Assembly: GCF_007565055.1 (NCBI RefSeq)
Contig: NC_044561.1
Span: forward strand, 30,149,483-30,213,482
DNA from: Rhinopithecus roxellana
Taxonomy: Eukaryota; Chordata; Mammalia; Primates; Cercopithecidae
Direction of reading: 5' to 3'
DNA length: 64,000 bases
Of this stretch, positions 12,736-23,665 are shown piece by piece. The notes beneath the pieces were generated by a model. The model saw only the letters and a program-made list of their open reading frames with translations, searched no databases and was not told the origin of the DNA. Numbering within the stretch: the stretch's first letter is position 1; every line of letters begins with the position of its first letter. A program made the translations under genes and the position numbers.

Positions 12736-13293
12736 TAATATTTAGCTCTTTTTTACTTATGCAACTTTCTGCAGCTGGCTTTAATTTCTTCTCAGAAAAT
12801 AGGTTTTTCTTTACTATTGGATCGTCAGGCTGCAAATTTTTCAAACCTTTATGCTGTTTGACTTTTAAAACTGAGTGCTTTTAACAATACCCAAGTCACC
12901 TCTTGAATGGTTTGCTGCTTAGAAATTTCTTCTGTCAGATACCCTGAATCATCTCCCTCAAGTTCAAAGTTCCATGAATCTCTAGGGCAGGAGAAAAATG
13001 CTGCCAGTCTGTTTGCTAAAACAAAACAAGAGTCACCTTTACTCCAGTTCCCAACACGTTCCTCATCTCCATCTGAGACCACCTCAACCTGAATTTCATT
13101 GTTAACATTTTGGTCAAAGCCATTCAACAAGTCTCTAGAGAGTTCTAGAGAGTTCCAAACCTTCCCACATTTTCCTGTCATCTTTTACACACTCCAAAGT
13201 GTTCCAACTTCTGCCTGTTACTTAGTTCCAAAGTCACTTCCACATTTTCAGGTATCTTTACAGCAGCACACCACTCTACTGGTACCGATTTAC

Positions 13294-13643
13294 TGTATAA
13301 TTCCATTTTCACACTGCTGATAAAGACATACCAAAGACTGGGTGATTTGTAAAGAAAAAGGTTTAATGGACTCACAGTTCCACATTAGTAGCGGGGAACC
13401 TCACAATCATGGCAGAAGACGAAAGGCATGTCTTACATTGTGGCAGGCAAGAGAGAATGAGAGCCAAGCAAAAAGGAAAACCCCTCATAAAACCATCAGA
13501 TCTCATGAGTTATTCATTACCAGCATAACAGTATGGGGAAAACCTCCCTTGTGTTTCAGTTATCTCCCACTAGGTCCCTCCCACAACAATGGGAGCTACA
13601 ATTCAAGATGAGATTTGAGTGGGGATATCGCCAAAGCATATCA
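13294..13643 (-). repeat. 5' LTR of THE1/MST provirus 1
   Basis: About 350 bp, homologous to 10788-11149. Ends in CATATCA at 13643, immediately before the GATGG target duplicate. Confidence 0.85.
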
Positions 13644-13648
13644 GATGG

Positions 13649-15099
13649 TTTCAATGGCAAATCATTCAAAATAGTTGAAAAAATTAAGTCTACATAAAAT
13701 CTTTCAGAAACATAAAGTATAAAAAACATGCAAACTCATCTTATGAGGTCAGTATTATTTTAATACAGATCCATACAAGGACATTACAATGATGGAAAAT
13801 TACAAACCAATATCCCTCTTAAGCAGAGTCACAATAATCCTAAAACAATCTATAAATCTAATCCAGCAATGTATTAAAAGTATAATGCATCATGATCAAG
13901 GAGATTTTCCCCAGGAGTGAAAAGTTGGTTTGACATTTAAATTAACCAATGCAAATTGACTGCATCAACAGGAAAAAGAAAAAAACTATACAGTTATTTC
14001 AATAAATGCATAAAATACCCTTTGGAAATAATGAACATGTCCTCATGACAAGAGCTTTCGACAAACATGTTTTAGAAGAGAACATTCACAGTTTGATAAT
14101 AGACAACTGCAGGAAACCTACAGCTGGAAACATTTAATTTTACTCACTGATGAAAGACTGAATGCTACTTCCACTTAAGATGAGGGACAAGACAAAGATA
14201 TTTGCTTTGATTGCTTCTATTCAACAGTGTACTGGAGGTTCCACCTAGTCAAAAAACATAAAAAAAAAAAAGTCATACATATTTTTTAGGAAGAAATTAT
14301 ATTGTATTTATTTGCAGATGACATTAGCATGTATACAATATATGAATTTATTTCATATGAAAATATAAAATAATTTACAAATATCTGCTAGGACTAATAA
14401 GTGAATTAATAAGACTGTAAGATATGAGATCAATATACAGAAAAAAATAGAATTCTGTATAAAGTGATAAATAGAAATTTCCATTTAAACTAGCACCAAA
14501 ACATAAAATAGTTATGAATCTAACAAAACATATGCAGGATTTCAGAGTTTAGGTATAATGAAAACTACAGAGTTTAGGTAAAGTGAGAACTACAGTAGTA
14601 TAATGAAAACTACAAAACTGAGAGACATTAAAGAATGTCTAAGTAAATGAGGAGATACAGCATGCTCAGAGAAGAGAAAACTCATTGCTTTTAAGATACT
14701 ATTTCTCTCTAAATTGACTGTAGATTTGACATAATCCCAGGAAAAATCATATTGGGATTTTATTTGTAGAAATTGGCAAACTTACTTGAAAATGTATATA
14801 AAAATGCAAAAGGAGTCAAATTGTCAATTGTGAAAATAAAGTACAAAGTTTGAGGATTCACAATCTGATTTCAAGGTTTACCATAAAGATATAATAATGA
14901 AGACACTGTGGTGTTGGCCTAAGGATAGGCATATAGATTAATGGAACAGATGCATGACTCCAGAAGTAAATTTATATAAATAAGATTAATTGACTTTTGA
15001 GAAAGGAGTCATAATGATTCAATGGGAAAGGACAGTCTTTTCAACCAGTTGCTCCAGGATGGTTGGACGTTCATAGGAAAATTCAAATACAAGAGCAAA

Positions 15100-15132
<33 letters not shown>

Positions 15133-15716
15133 GTAAGTACATATATAGCGAGAGACCTAAAGTCTGCATGATATACCAAGAGATTTTCAGCTAAATTAGT
15201 CTTCATCAAAATTAAAAACATCTGTTTCCAAAGACTTTAATAAGAAAATGAAATTAAAAGTCACAGACTGGAAGAAAATATTGGAAAAACACATACTTTG
15301 ACAGAGGATTTGAATCTTAGTCTTCTGTATAAAAAAACAGTAAAAATATAATTATAATGAGATAACACACATAGAAAATGGTCAAAAGATTTGAACAGAC
15401 ACCTCTAAAGGAGAAGTATGGGAGGCAAAAAGTACATGAGGAAATGTTTAATATTATTACTCATTAGAGAAATGCAAACTGAAACCACAATGAGACACCA
15501 TTACATGCCAACTAGAATAGACATAATAATATAATACACACAGTGCTGTTGAGACTGTGAAACAAGCAAGATTTTCATACATTGCTATTGGAATGCAAAA
15601 TGGTATAGCCACTGTGGAAAATAGTTTGTCGGTTTTTTATAATGTTAAACATGCGGTTACCATATAAACCAGTAATCCCATGCGTAGGTATTTACCTCAG
15701 AAAATTGAAAACATAT
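13649..15716 (+). mobile_element. L1 ORF2 fragment, segment 2 (plus strand)
   Basis: Degenerate ORF2: CCAATATCCCTCTTAAGCAG, CAGCAATGTATTAAAAG and GAGATTTTCCCCAGGAG correspond to the reverse-transcriptase part. Contains three tandem copies of a roughly 25-bp unit at 14543-14612 and a (CA)n at about 15102-15130. No intact frame. Confidence 0.8.
14543..14612. repeat. tandem repeat of a ~25-bp L1 segment
   Basis: Two copies of a CAGAGTTTAGGTA(A/T)A...ACTA unit plus a partial third copy, with a few substitutions between units. Confidence 0.75.
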
Positions 15717-16082
15717 TGTATTAGTCTGTTTTCACACTGCCTTAAAGATACTGCCTGAGATTGGGTAATTTATAAGGAAAAAAGATTTAATCGACTCATA
15801 GTTCTGCATGGCTGAAGAGGCCTCGGGAAACTTACAATCGTAGCAGAAGGTAAAAGGGAAGCAAGGCACATCTTACATGGTGGCAAGAGAGAGAGAGCAC
15901 ACAGGGGAACCTACCACTTGTAAAACCACCAGCTCTCATGAGGAGTTCCTCACTATCACAAGATCAGCATGGTGGAAACCACCCCCATGATCCAATCACC
16001 CCCCACCAGGTCCCTTCCTCAACATGTGGGGATTACAATTCAAGATGAGACTTGGGTGGGGCCACAGGGCTAAACTACATCA
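15717..16082 (-). repeat. 3' LTR of THE1 provirus 2
   Basis: TGTATTAGTCTGTTTTCACA at the left edge; about 366 bp; preceded by CATAT, the probable target-site copy. Confidence 0.85.
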
Positions 16083-16856
16083 TTCTGCCCTTGGCTTCTC
16101 CCAAATCTCATGTCCTTTTCACATTTCAAAACCAATCATGCCTTCCTAGCAGTCCCACAAAGTCTTAACTTATTCCAGAATTAACCCCAAAGTCCAAGTC
16201 TAAAGTCTCATCTGAGACAAGGCAAGTCCTTTCTGCCTATGAGCCTATAAATAAAAAACAATTTAGTTACTTCCAAGATACAATGGGGGTACAAGCATTG
16301 GGTAAATGTTCACGTTCCAAGAGGGAGAAATTGGCCAGAACAGAAAGGCTACAGGCCCCATGTAGTGCAGTCATTAATTATTAAAGCTCCAAAATAATCT
16401 CCTTTGAATTCATGTCCCACATCCAGGGCACATTGATGCAAGGGGTGGGCTCCTAATGACTTGGGCAGCTTCACTCCTTTGACTCGGCAGGGTATAGTCC
16501 TCATGACTGCTTTCACAGGCTGGCATTGAGTGTCTGTGGCTTTTCCAAGTGCACAATGCAAGCTGTTGGTGGATCTACATTTCTGGGGTCTGGAGGATGG
16601 TGACCTTCTCATGGCTCCACCAGACAGTGATCCAGTGGGGACTCTGTGTGGGGGCTCATACCCCACAGTTCCCTTGTGCACTGCCCTAGCAGAGGTTCTC
16701 CATGAGGGCTCTGCCCTTGCAGCTGACTATTGCTTGGACATCCAGGCATTTCCATATATCCTCTGAAATTTAGACAGAGGTTCCTAAACCTCAACTTTTG
16801 TTTTCTGCACATCTGCAGGCCCAGTACCACTTGCAAGCCACCAATGCTTGGGGCTT

Positions 16857-16920
16857 GCACCCTCTGAAGCAACAGCTGGAGCTATACTGCACCCTCTGAA
16901 GCAACAGCTGGAGCTATACT
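16857..16920. repeat. perfect 2 x 32-bp tandem duplication
   Basis: Positions 16857-16888 and 16889-16920 are identical (unit starts GCACCCTCTGAAGCAACAGC). It lies within THE1 internal sequence. Confidence 0.95.
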
Positions 16921-17718
16921 CTGGCTTCTATTAGCCATGGCTGGAGCTTCTGGGATACAAGGCATCAAGTCCCGGAGCTGCACTGAGCAGCCTAACCCTG
17001 ATCCTGATGTATGAAGCCACTTTTCCCTCCTAGGCCTCCAGGCTGGTGATGAGAGTGGCTCCTGTAAAGGTCTCTGACATGCCCCTGAGATGTTTTCCCC
17101 ATTATCTTGGCTATTGACATTCAGCTCCTCGTTACTTATGCAAATTTCTGCAGCCAACTTGAATTCCTTCACAGAAAATGGGTATTCCTTTTCTATCACA
17201 TGGTCAGGCTGCAAATTTTCCAAATCTTTATGCTCTACTTCCTTTTTAAAATAAGTTCCAACTTCAAACCATCTCTTTATGAACACATATAACTGAATGC
17301 TTTCAGAATAAGCCAGGTCACATGTTGAATGTTCTACTGCTTAGAAATGTCTTCCACCAGATACCCTAAATCGTCTATCTCAAGTTCAAAGTTCCATAGA
17401 TCTCTAGAGCAGGGGGAAAATGTCACTAGCTTCTTTGCTAAAGCATAGCAAGAGTGACTGTTGCTCCAGTTCCCAATAAGTTCCTCATCTCCATCTGAGA
17501 CCACCTCAGCATGGACTTCGTTGTCCACATCACTGTGAGCATTTTGGTCAAAACCATTCAACAAGTCTCTAGGAAGTTCCAAACTTTCCCACATCTTCCT
17601 GTCTTCTTCTAAGCCCTCCAAACGGTTCCAGCCTCTGCTGTTTACCCAGTTCCAATGTCGCTTCCACATTTTCAGTTTATTTTTATAGCAGTACCCAACT
17701 CTGCTGGTACCAATTCTC

Positions 17719-18090
17719 TGTATTAGTCTGTTTTCACACTGCTATGAAGATACTACCTGAGACTGGGTAATTTATAAAGAAAATAGTTTAAGTGACTTGC
17801 GGTTCCTCAAGGTTGGAGAGGCATCAGGAAATTTACATCAGGGTGGAAGGTGAAGGGGAAGCAAGGTATATGTTACATGGTGGCAGGAGAGAGAGAGTAC
17901 ACACAGGGGAAACTGGGACTTTTAGCACCATCAGATCTCATGAGAAATACCTCACTATCATGAGAACAGCATGCGGGAGGGAAACCATCCTCATGATGCA
18001 ATCACCTGCCACCAGGTCCCTTCCTCGACATGTGGGGATTAGAATTAGAGATGAGATTTGAATGGGCACACAGAGCCCAACCATGTTACA
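17719..18090 (-). repeat. 5' LTR of THE1 provirus 2
   Basis: About 372 bp, begins TGTATTAGTCTG at 17719, homologous to 15717-16082. Confidence 0.85.
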
Positions 18091-18480
18091 CATGTCCACA
18101 AGATTATCTGTATGTGAATGTTTATAGCAGTTTTATCCACAGTAACTCCAGACTCAAAATCATCTAAATGTCCATTTTCTAGTGTATAGCGTGTATACAA
18201 TGAAGTACCACTTGGCAATAAAAGGGAATGAACTACCGGAATATGCAACAACGTGGATGAATCTCAAAAGCATTATGCTCTGTGAAGGAAGTTAAACACA
18301 GAAGACAACATAATGTATAAGTCCATTTATCATGCAGTTCAAAAAATAAGACTATAGGAACAGAAATTTAAATATTGGGGAAGCAGATTGATCCAAAGGA
18401 GCACAGGAGAATTTCTAGAAATAATGGAAACACTCTATCTCAGTCAATTGGTGATTACATGACTATAAGTTTGTCATCAC
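18091..18480 (+). mobile_element. L1 ORF2 3' part, segment 3
   Basis: Contains GAATGTTTATAGCAGTTTTA, AAATGTCCATTTTCTAG and GAACTACCGGAATATGCAAC, the familiar region near the L1 ORF2 end. It continues beyond the Alu at about 18785 with GTACACCTAAAAATGG. Confidence 0.8.
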
Positions 18481-18485
18481 TCATT

Positions 18486-18771
18486 GAACTGGGAAGCCAA
18501 GGCAGGAAGACTGCATGAGGCCAGGAGTTCAAGACCAAACTGGACAACACAGTGAGAATCTGCCTCTACAAAAAAAAAAAAAAAGAAAAAAATTAGCTAG
18601 GGGTGGTGGTGTGCACTTATAGTCCTAACCACTCAGGAGGCTGAGGCAGGAGAATCACTTGAGGTTAGGAGTTTGAGGCTACAGTGAGCTATGATCACAC
18701 TACTGCACTCTGGCCTGGGCAGCAAAGCAAGCCCTTGCCCCCTCCACCAAAAAAAAAGAACAGAAAGGAAA
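18486..18771 (+). mobile_element. Alu (old, AluJ-like), plus strand
   Basis: Begins GGGAAGCCAAGGCAGGAAGA (5' truncated) and has an internal A-tract at about 18571-18592 and an A-rich tail. Target copies ACTCATTGAACTG flank it at about 18479-18491 and 18774-18786. Confidence 0.85.
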
Positions 18772-18784
18772 AAACTCATTGAAC

Positions 18785-18850
18785 TGTACACCTAAAAATG
18801 GTGAATTTCATTTTATGGGAACTGTATATCCATAAATCTGACTTCAAACA
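18785..18850 (+). mobile_element. L1 3' end, segment 4
   Basis: TGTACACCTAAAAATGGTGA and following bases match the L1M 3' end and close the composite that starts near 10600. Confidence 0.65.
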
Positions 18851-19344
18851 AATAGTCAAACAACTGACCAGAGGAATATATTAGCAACATATGAAAGACA
18901 AAGGCATACAAAAAGAATGCACAAATATCTCTAAAAATACATTTGAAAGAACGAAAGACTCCGTAGAATAATGGCTAAAAGATAACCAAATATGAGAAAC
19001 TAAAACAGGTCTGGGTTGTACAGCTAAGTGATGGAGCCAGGATTCAAACTGTGCCAGCCTAAATCCAAGAGCCTTGATCCTAACTACCATGCTAAAATTG
19101 AAATTTTGTATGTCCAGCAATTGCATCTAAATATATACGTTCCAGAAGCCCTAGACAGTGGGTACAAGGGCCTATACAGAAGTATATTTCTTGTCACATG
19201 GTTTGTGACAGTAAAAAATCAAGGGAGATATATCAATAAAATATTTTTATACAGTAGAATTCTATAAATTTGTAACAAGGAATAAACTAGATCTGTGTAT
19301 CATAGCAACATGGTTATTTGTATAAAGTCTGACAATGGTGTCAG
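18851..19344. other. unassigned spacer
   Basis: No gene seen. Part may be an old MIR/L2 tail (CAGCTAAGTGATGGAGCCAG near 19021 resembles conserved MIR-type text). Confidence 0.35.
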
Positions 19345-19535
19345 TATCGCACTTCAAATCTCATCTCTGCTACTAACTACATGGGTTACTTTGGGCAAGT
19401 AACTCAACTTGTTTGTGTCTCAACTTCTCATCTATAAAATATGTACCGTGTAGAATTGTTATGAGGATTAAGTGAGTTAATATTTGTAATAAAGTGCTAA
19501 GACCAGTGCCTGGCATTTAAAAGTGCTACTGTAGT
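19345..19535 (+). mobile_element. MIR element, plus strand
   Basis: Core-SINE features in order: CTCTGCTACTAACTAC, TTTGGGCAAGTAACTCAACT, CTCATCTATAAAAT, GAGGATTAAGTGAGTTAATA and CAGTGCCTGGCA. Confidence 0.85.
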
Positions 19536-19689
19536 GATGATGAATACACAAATATATAAATGTCAACTTAGATATGTTTTAGATATTTTTATTTAAATAC
19601 ATTTAATATAAAAAGAAAGGTACAGATATATATATATATATGTATCCAATAAGATGACATTATTGTAACTTAAAACAACAATAAATGGT

Positions 19690-20212
19690 ATAAACCGATA
19701 AATATATGTATAGACAATTTCCTGGAATGTTATTCAAAAATGAATGCATTATTGTGATGCCTTTGGAAGGATGTGAAGAAGAATCAGACTGAGAGACTGG
19801 CCCACAAGGGGTCTCTCTCTGTAAGGTAGTGAATAGAATGGTGGTTACCATAGGCTTGCAAGGGTAGTGGAAAGAAGGACAGAGAGGTGTTAGTTAATGG
19901 GTGCAAAATATAGTTAGATATCTATATCTATATATATCTCTCTCTATATGTATATATATATAAGATCTAGTGTTCAGTAACACAGTAGGGCAACTGTGAT
20001 TAACAATAATGTATTGCATATTTCAAAATAACTAGAAAAGTAGATTTGGAATGTTCTCAACGCAAAAAATGATAAATGTTTAAGGTGATGGATATGCCAG
20101 TTACCAGATTTGATCATTACACATCGTGTGCCTGTATCAAAATATCACATGTAGCCCATAAATATGTGCAACTCTCATGTATCCATAAACATTTAAAATA
20201 AAAAAGAGAAAG
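19690..20212 (+). mobile_element. L1M 3' UTR/end, plus strand
   Basis: TGAATAGAATGGTGGTTACC, CACAGTAGGGCAACTGTGAT, AACAATAATGTATTGCATAT and TTGATCATTACACATCG are the usual old L1M 3' end. Terminates in an A-rich tail. An (AT)-rich microsatellite lies at about 19919-19962. Confidence 0.75.
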
Positions 20213-20376
20213 ATGAACACAAATCTGACAACGTGGTGACAATTGTGAGTTTAGGCATCCAGAAAACTACTCTAGAATTTCCTTTAATTTTCTATATGTT
20301 TTCAGTAAATGCAAGGGTAAGGTCTCAGAAGAGATAAGAAGAACCGAGAGGTGTGTAAGCAGAGCCGTTTATAAAC

Positions 20377-20647
20377 CTTTTGTTTGTCGCCCAGAGTGGA
20401 GTGCAGTGGCATGATCTCGGCTCACTGCAACCTCTGCCTTCCGGTTTCAAGCGATTCTCCTGCCTCAGCCTCCCCAGTAGCTGGGATTACAGGTGTCCGC
20501 CACTACGCCTGGCTAATTTTTGTATTCTTAGTAGAGATGGGGTTTCACCATGTTGGAAAGGCTGGTCTCAAACTCCTGACCTCGTGATCCACCTCCCTCG
20601 GCCTCCCAAAATGCTGGGATTACAGGCGTGAGCCACCGCGCCCGGCC
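20377..20647 (-). mobile_element. Alu, minus strand
   Basis: Inverted Alu without a long poly(T) start. Has GTGCAGTGGCATGATCTCGG and GTGCTGGGATT-like text, ending GAGCCACCGCGCCCGGCC. A short target match (ACCTTTT) is visible on both sides. Confidence 0.9.
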
Positions 20648-20808
20648 TGACCTTTTTATTTCAAATGAAAGTCATGGATGATGAGGGTCTGAAGACATAA
20701 AAATTGATGAATTTGAAGCAGGAAGAGCTGTAGTGAAGTTAGAGGAGGTGCCAGGGCCTGGAAGAGTCTCACAAACAATGAGGCAGGATGACCTCCGAGA
20801 AAGCCACA

Positions 20809-20895
20809 GGCCTGGGTAGACTTGCATGGGGGGACTGGGGAAGAGACCATGAACAGGATAGTCTAGGGAGTTCCCATCAAGCCCTTTACTCAGTA
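20809..20895 (+). ncRNA. MIR4327: mir-4327 precursor homolog
   Basis: From memory, the human MIR4327 hairpin starts GGCCTGGGTAGGCTTGCATG and ends ...CCTTTACTCAGTAG. The window reads GGCCTGGGTAGACTTGCATG at 20810 and ends CCCTTTACTCAGTAG at 20895, with similar sequence between. Human MIR4327 lies a few kilobases upstream of KRTAP13-2 on the same strand. This copy is about 2.8 kb upstream of the gene at 23666 in the same orientation, which supports both identities. Two differences fall in or near the mature 5' arm: A for G at the second mature base, and one extra G in the G run. Whether this is a real processed microRNA in this species is unknown; the human entry comes from small-RNA reads and is not deeply conserved, to my knowledge. 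Confidence 0.7.
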
Positions 20896-21312
20896 GTGGG
20901 TCCTTCATAGCATTAAGGTTTAATAGATACATTTCCCCTTGGGTGAGAATTTTAAAAATAAAATCTAGTGTAAAGCAGCTGTTATGAAGAAGATTCTTTA
21001 GTGACCAGACAATAAAAAGGCTCTTCTAAGTCTAGAGAAACCACAAAATTAAGAAGTGAACAGAAAGTAAAAAAAAGGTGTAGGGCAGAATATATGGATT
21101 TCTACTATTTCTACTACTGCTTAATATTTGGCTAACTTGAAAGCTTTTGAAGAATCTCTGGAAACATTGCAATAGAAGATTGTCAGTTTAAAGCTTCTGC
21201 TACATTACTAAGTTAACTTGGAAAAACAATCACTTTTCAAGTAATTCAGATCATAAGCTAGTTGTGGCTACTGTGTACTCTAATGATTATTTTATTCTTT
21301 CTAGTGTGGTTA
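20896..21312. other. unassigned spacer
   Basis: No gene seen between the microRNA homolog and the purine tract. Confidence 0.4.
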
Positions 21313-21324
21313 TGCCTAAATTTC

Positions 21325-21562
21325 TAAAGAGAAAAGAGAAAGAAGAAAGAAAGAGAGAAAGAGAGAAGAGACAGAAAGAGAGAGAGAGAGGGAGGAAAGG
21401 AGGGAGAGAGAGAGGGAGGGAGGGAAAGAAAAGAAAGAAAAAGAAAAGAGGGAGGGAGGGAAAAAAAGAAAAAGAGGGAGGGAGGGAAAAAAAGAAAAAG
21501 AAAAGGGGGAGGGAGGGAAAGAGGGGAAGGAAGGAAAAAAGGAAGGAAGAGAGAAAAGATTT
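21325..21562 (+). repeat. long polypurine (GA/GGGA/GAAA) tract
   Basis: About 235 bp with nearly every base A or G on the plus strand, made of GAAA, GAGA and GGGA runs. ORFs through it (K/R/E-rich on plus, S/L/F-rich on minus) are low-complexity artefacts. Confidence 0.95.
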
Positions 21563-23578
21563 CAATATCACATTTTCCCTGACATACCAAGATAGTGAAT
21601 TTTTCCTTCTATACTAACACTTTGCCTACGTATGTAGAGCACATAGAGTGTTTTACTAGTTTCAGAATCCACTTTTGAACTGTTAAGGTTACTCTAGTTT
21701 TGTTTTGCTTTTTCTGCCTTTCAGATGGACACATTTATTAGCATTCGTGACTTGTTCATTAGCATTTGTACAAAGTGCACAAGTAACTCCTAATAAAAAG
21801 TGTTAACCCAATTAGGAATGGGTGGAGGGACTGTTAATTGGAATTGACTTATTCCCAAGTTATTTTAGTGTTTATTCCCAGACATAGGGAGCTGGTCTAG
21901 AAAGGCAAGAACTTTTCAATATTAGAAAGTTTTTTTTTTTTTTTGGAGCAGAATCAACATGTAGTAAAAAAAGAAAAATATTTCTCATTTTAAATGTGTT
22001 AAAAGCTGCCATTATAAGGAATCCCACGTGTTGGGGGTGGTGCATACTTTTTAGTAAATTTAATAGGTGTCCATTCATAAAGCACAGCTTTATTTTACTT
22101 CAGTGAATCAGAGTGATGGTTTAAGTATTGCACAAGGGCACTTCATGTGATGCATGCCACACTTTGGATTCTGCATGGGAGAGATAATCATAAAACAAAG
22201 TAACTAAGTGCTCTGAAGCAGCGTGCTTTGGAATAAAGCAAGTTAATTTTCAGGTAGTTAAGAGACTCTCTTTTCGATAACAATTGTGAATGCCATTTCC
22301 CTTAGTTAAACCAAATAAAATGTCAGATTCAAAAGAAGAAGAATAGGCACAGATAAGAAGCCTCTTCCTCCCATTTATCTAAACATGGATTACCAAGATT
22401 GTTTTCTTTTTCTTGGGTTAGGAAGTGAAATACACTTCAGATGTATAAAGATCAGTGAGGCATAGAATTCCCCTGTTGAACACTATTCAATGTGAATATC
22501 CTTAGGAAAGGTAAATAAGACTTAGGCTTTTATATGTTAGTATAAATAAGCTTAATAGTTTCTTTTCTGAGACAAGTTAAAGTTGAATTTACTTTTATGT
22601 TTGCAAGGTATTTGCAACTTGACTCTGAATAAGAAAACCATGATTAAAGCTTCAATTTTGCTTCTGTCTTACTGAGAAATTACAGAAAAGTTAATGAAGC
22701 TCTCTGAGAGGTAATTTTGTCATGTATGGGTTGACCAGAGGATGTTTAAAGACCCATATAACTCTAATACTTCAAGTTAAAAGCCTCAGAAAAATGTTAA
22801 TAGTTCCTTAAAGTTTAAGTATGAATTAATAATTGCAGCTAAGAATCTGTTCTTTCATCCAGAAAAGAATAATTGAAAAATAAAACAAAAAAGTATGAGT
22901 TGATTTAGAGCATAACCATAGAATAATGCTTGCTATAAGATAAGCTCATCAGAAAATATATGAGAAATTTCGATTTAAAGTCTTACTAAAAAGGTTGTGT
23001 TTATTGTTTCCTAAGTGAGCATCATCTAATGTAACCTCTTGTTAAGGAAGATGCCTGGTATGGAGACCCGAGATAATGATGCACTCCTCAATTCTGATCT
23101 TGAGCTCTTAAGATACCACTAAACGGTTTAACTGACAGATTGCTGAGACTACTGAATATAGTTAGTATTTGGAGAAATCCACTATTTCTAGTAACAAATA
23201 ATATGCTTGTGTGAAAAAAAAGGACAAACTATTTTCAGTAGTAACCACTTATGCTCCTGATAACTTAATGGAAGTAAAGAAAGAATTTTGTGTGATTCCA
23301 TTTGGTACAATAAGGACTTACTGTACTCAAGTAATAAGAGGCAAGATACTCATAAATGTGATGACATATAACATTGAAGGTCAAACCACAGTGAATTCCA
23401 GGGGGAAAAAAAAAAAAAAACTGAGTGGCTTCCTTCTAAGTGTTCCAGAGTGACTAAAGTACAGCTAAGTATATGAAGATGTGATAAATTAAACAACAAC
23501 CTAGAGAAGCATTCTTATAATAAAAGGTGAGCAAGGAGGAGGGAGTGTCCAGACAGTAGACACACCCAGGTCTAAGAT
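21563..23578. other. unassigned spacer upstream of KRTAP13-2
   Basis: No gene or confident repeat seen. Contains poly(T) at about 21931-21945 and poly(A) at about 23406-23420. The last few hundred bases are the presumed KRTAP13-2 promoter region. Confidence 0.4.
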
Positions 23579-23587
23579 CATATAGAG
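23579..23587 (+). promoter_or_regulatory. candidate TATA-like box of KRTAP13-2
   Basis: CATATAGAG lies 87 bp upstream of the ATG. It is at nearly the same distance as the better TATAAAC element of the paralog at 41949. A weak match; inferred from position. Confidence 0.45.
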
Positions 23588-23665
23588 CTTGGAGTACAGA
23601 CTGTGACATTCAAACTCAGATAATCTTTCCACTATAACTCAGCTGAACTCACATCTCCTGTCAAC

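Larger units (their letters stand above)
10788..13643 (-). mobile_element. THE1/MST (MaLR) provirus 1, minus strand, near complete
   Basis: Two LTRs (10788-11149 and 13294-13643) flank a degenerate MaLR internal region. An exact 5-bp TSD GATGG sits at 10783-10787 and 13644-13648. The internal region is about 1.53 kb once the HERV-L-type LTR inside it (about 12125-12735) is removed, close to the expected THE1-int length. It is inserted in L1 ORF2. Reading frames inside are broken; none encodes a supported protein. Confidence 0.85.
15717..18090 (-). mobile_element. THE1 provirus 2, minus strand, near complete
   Basis: LTRs at 15717-16082 and 17719-18090 flank about 1.64 kb of MaLR internal sequence. 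It lies in the same L1 as provirus 1, in the same orientation. The host L1 reads on across it: AAAACATAT on the left, ATGTCCACAAG on the right. The right target-site copy is imperfect. Internal frames are broken. A perfect 32-bp tandem duplication lies at 16857-16920. Confidence 0.85.

Noticed and set aside
16882..17286. 134-codon minus-strand frame
   Set aside because: A broken remnant of THE1 internal sequence; the provirus has no intact frame and no recognisable catalytic motif.
21264..21617. Lys/Arg/Glu-rich 117-codon frame
   Set aside because: Low-complexity reading of the polypurine tract.
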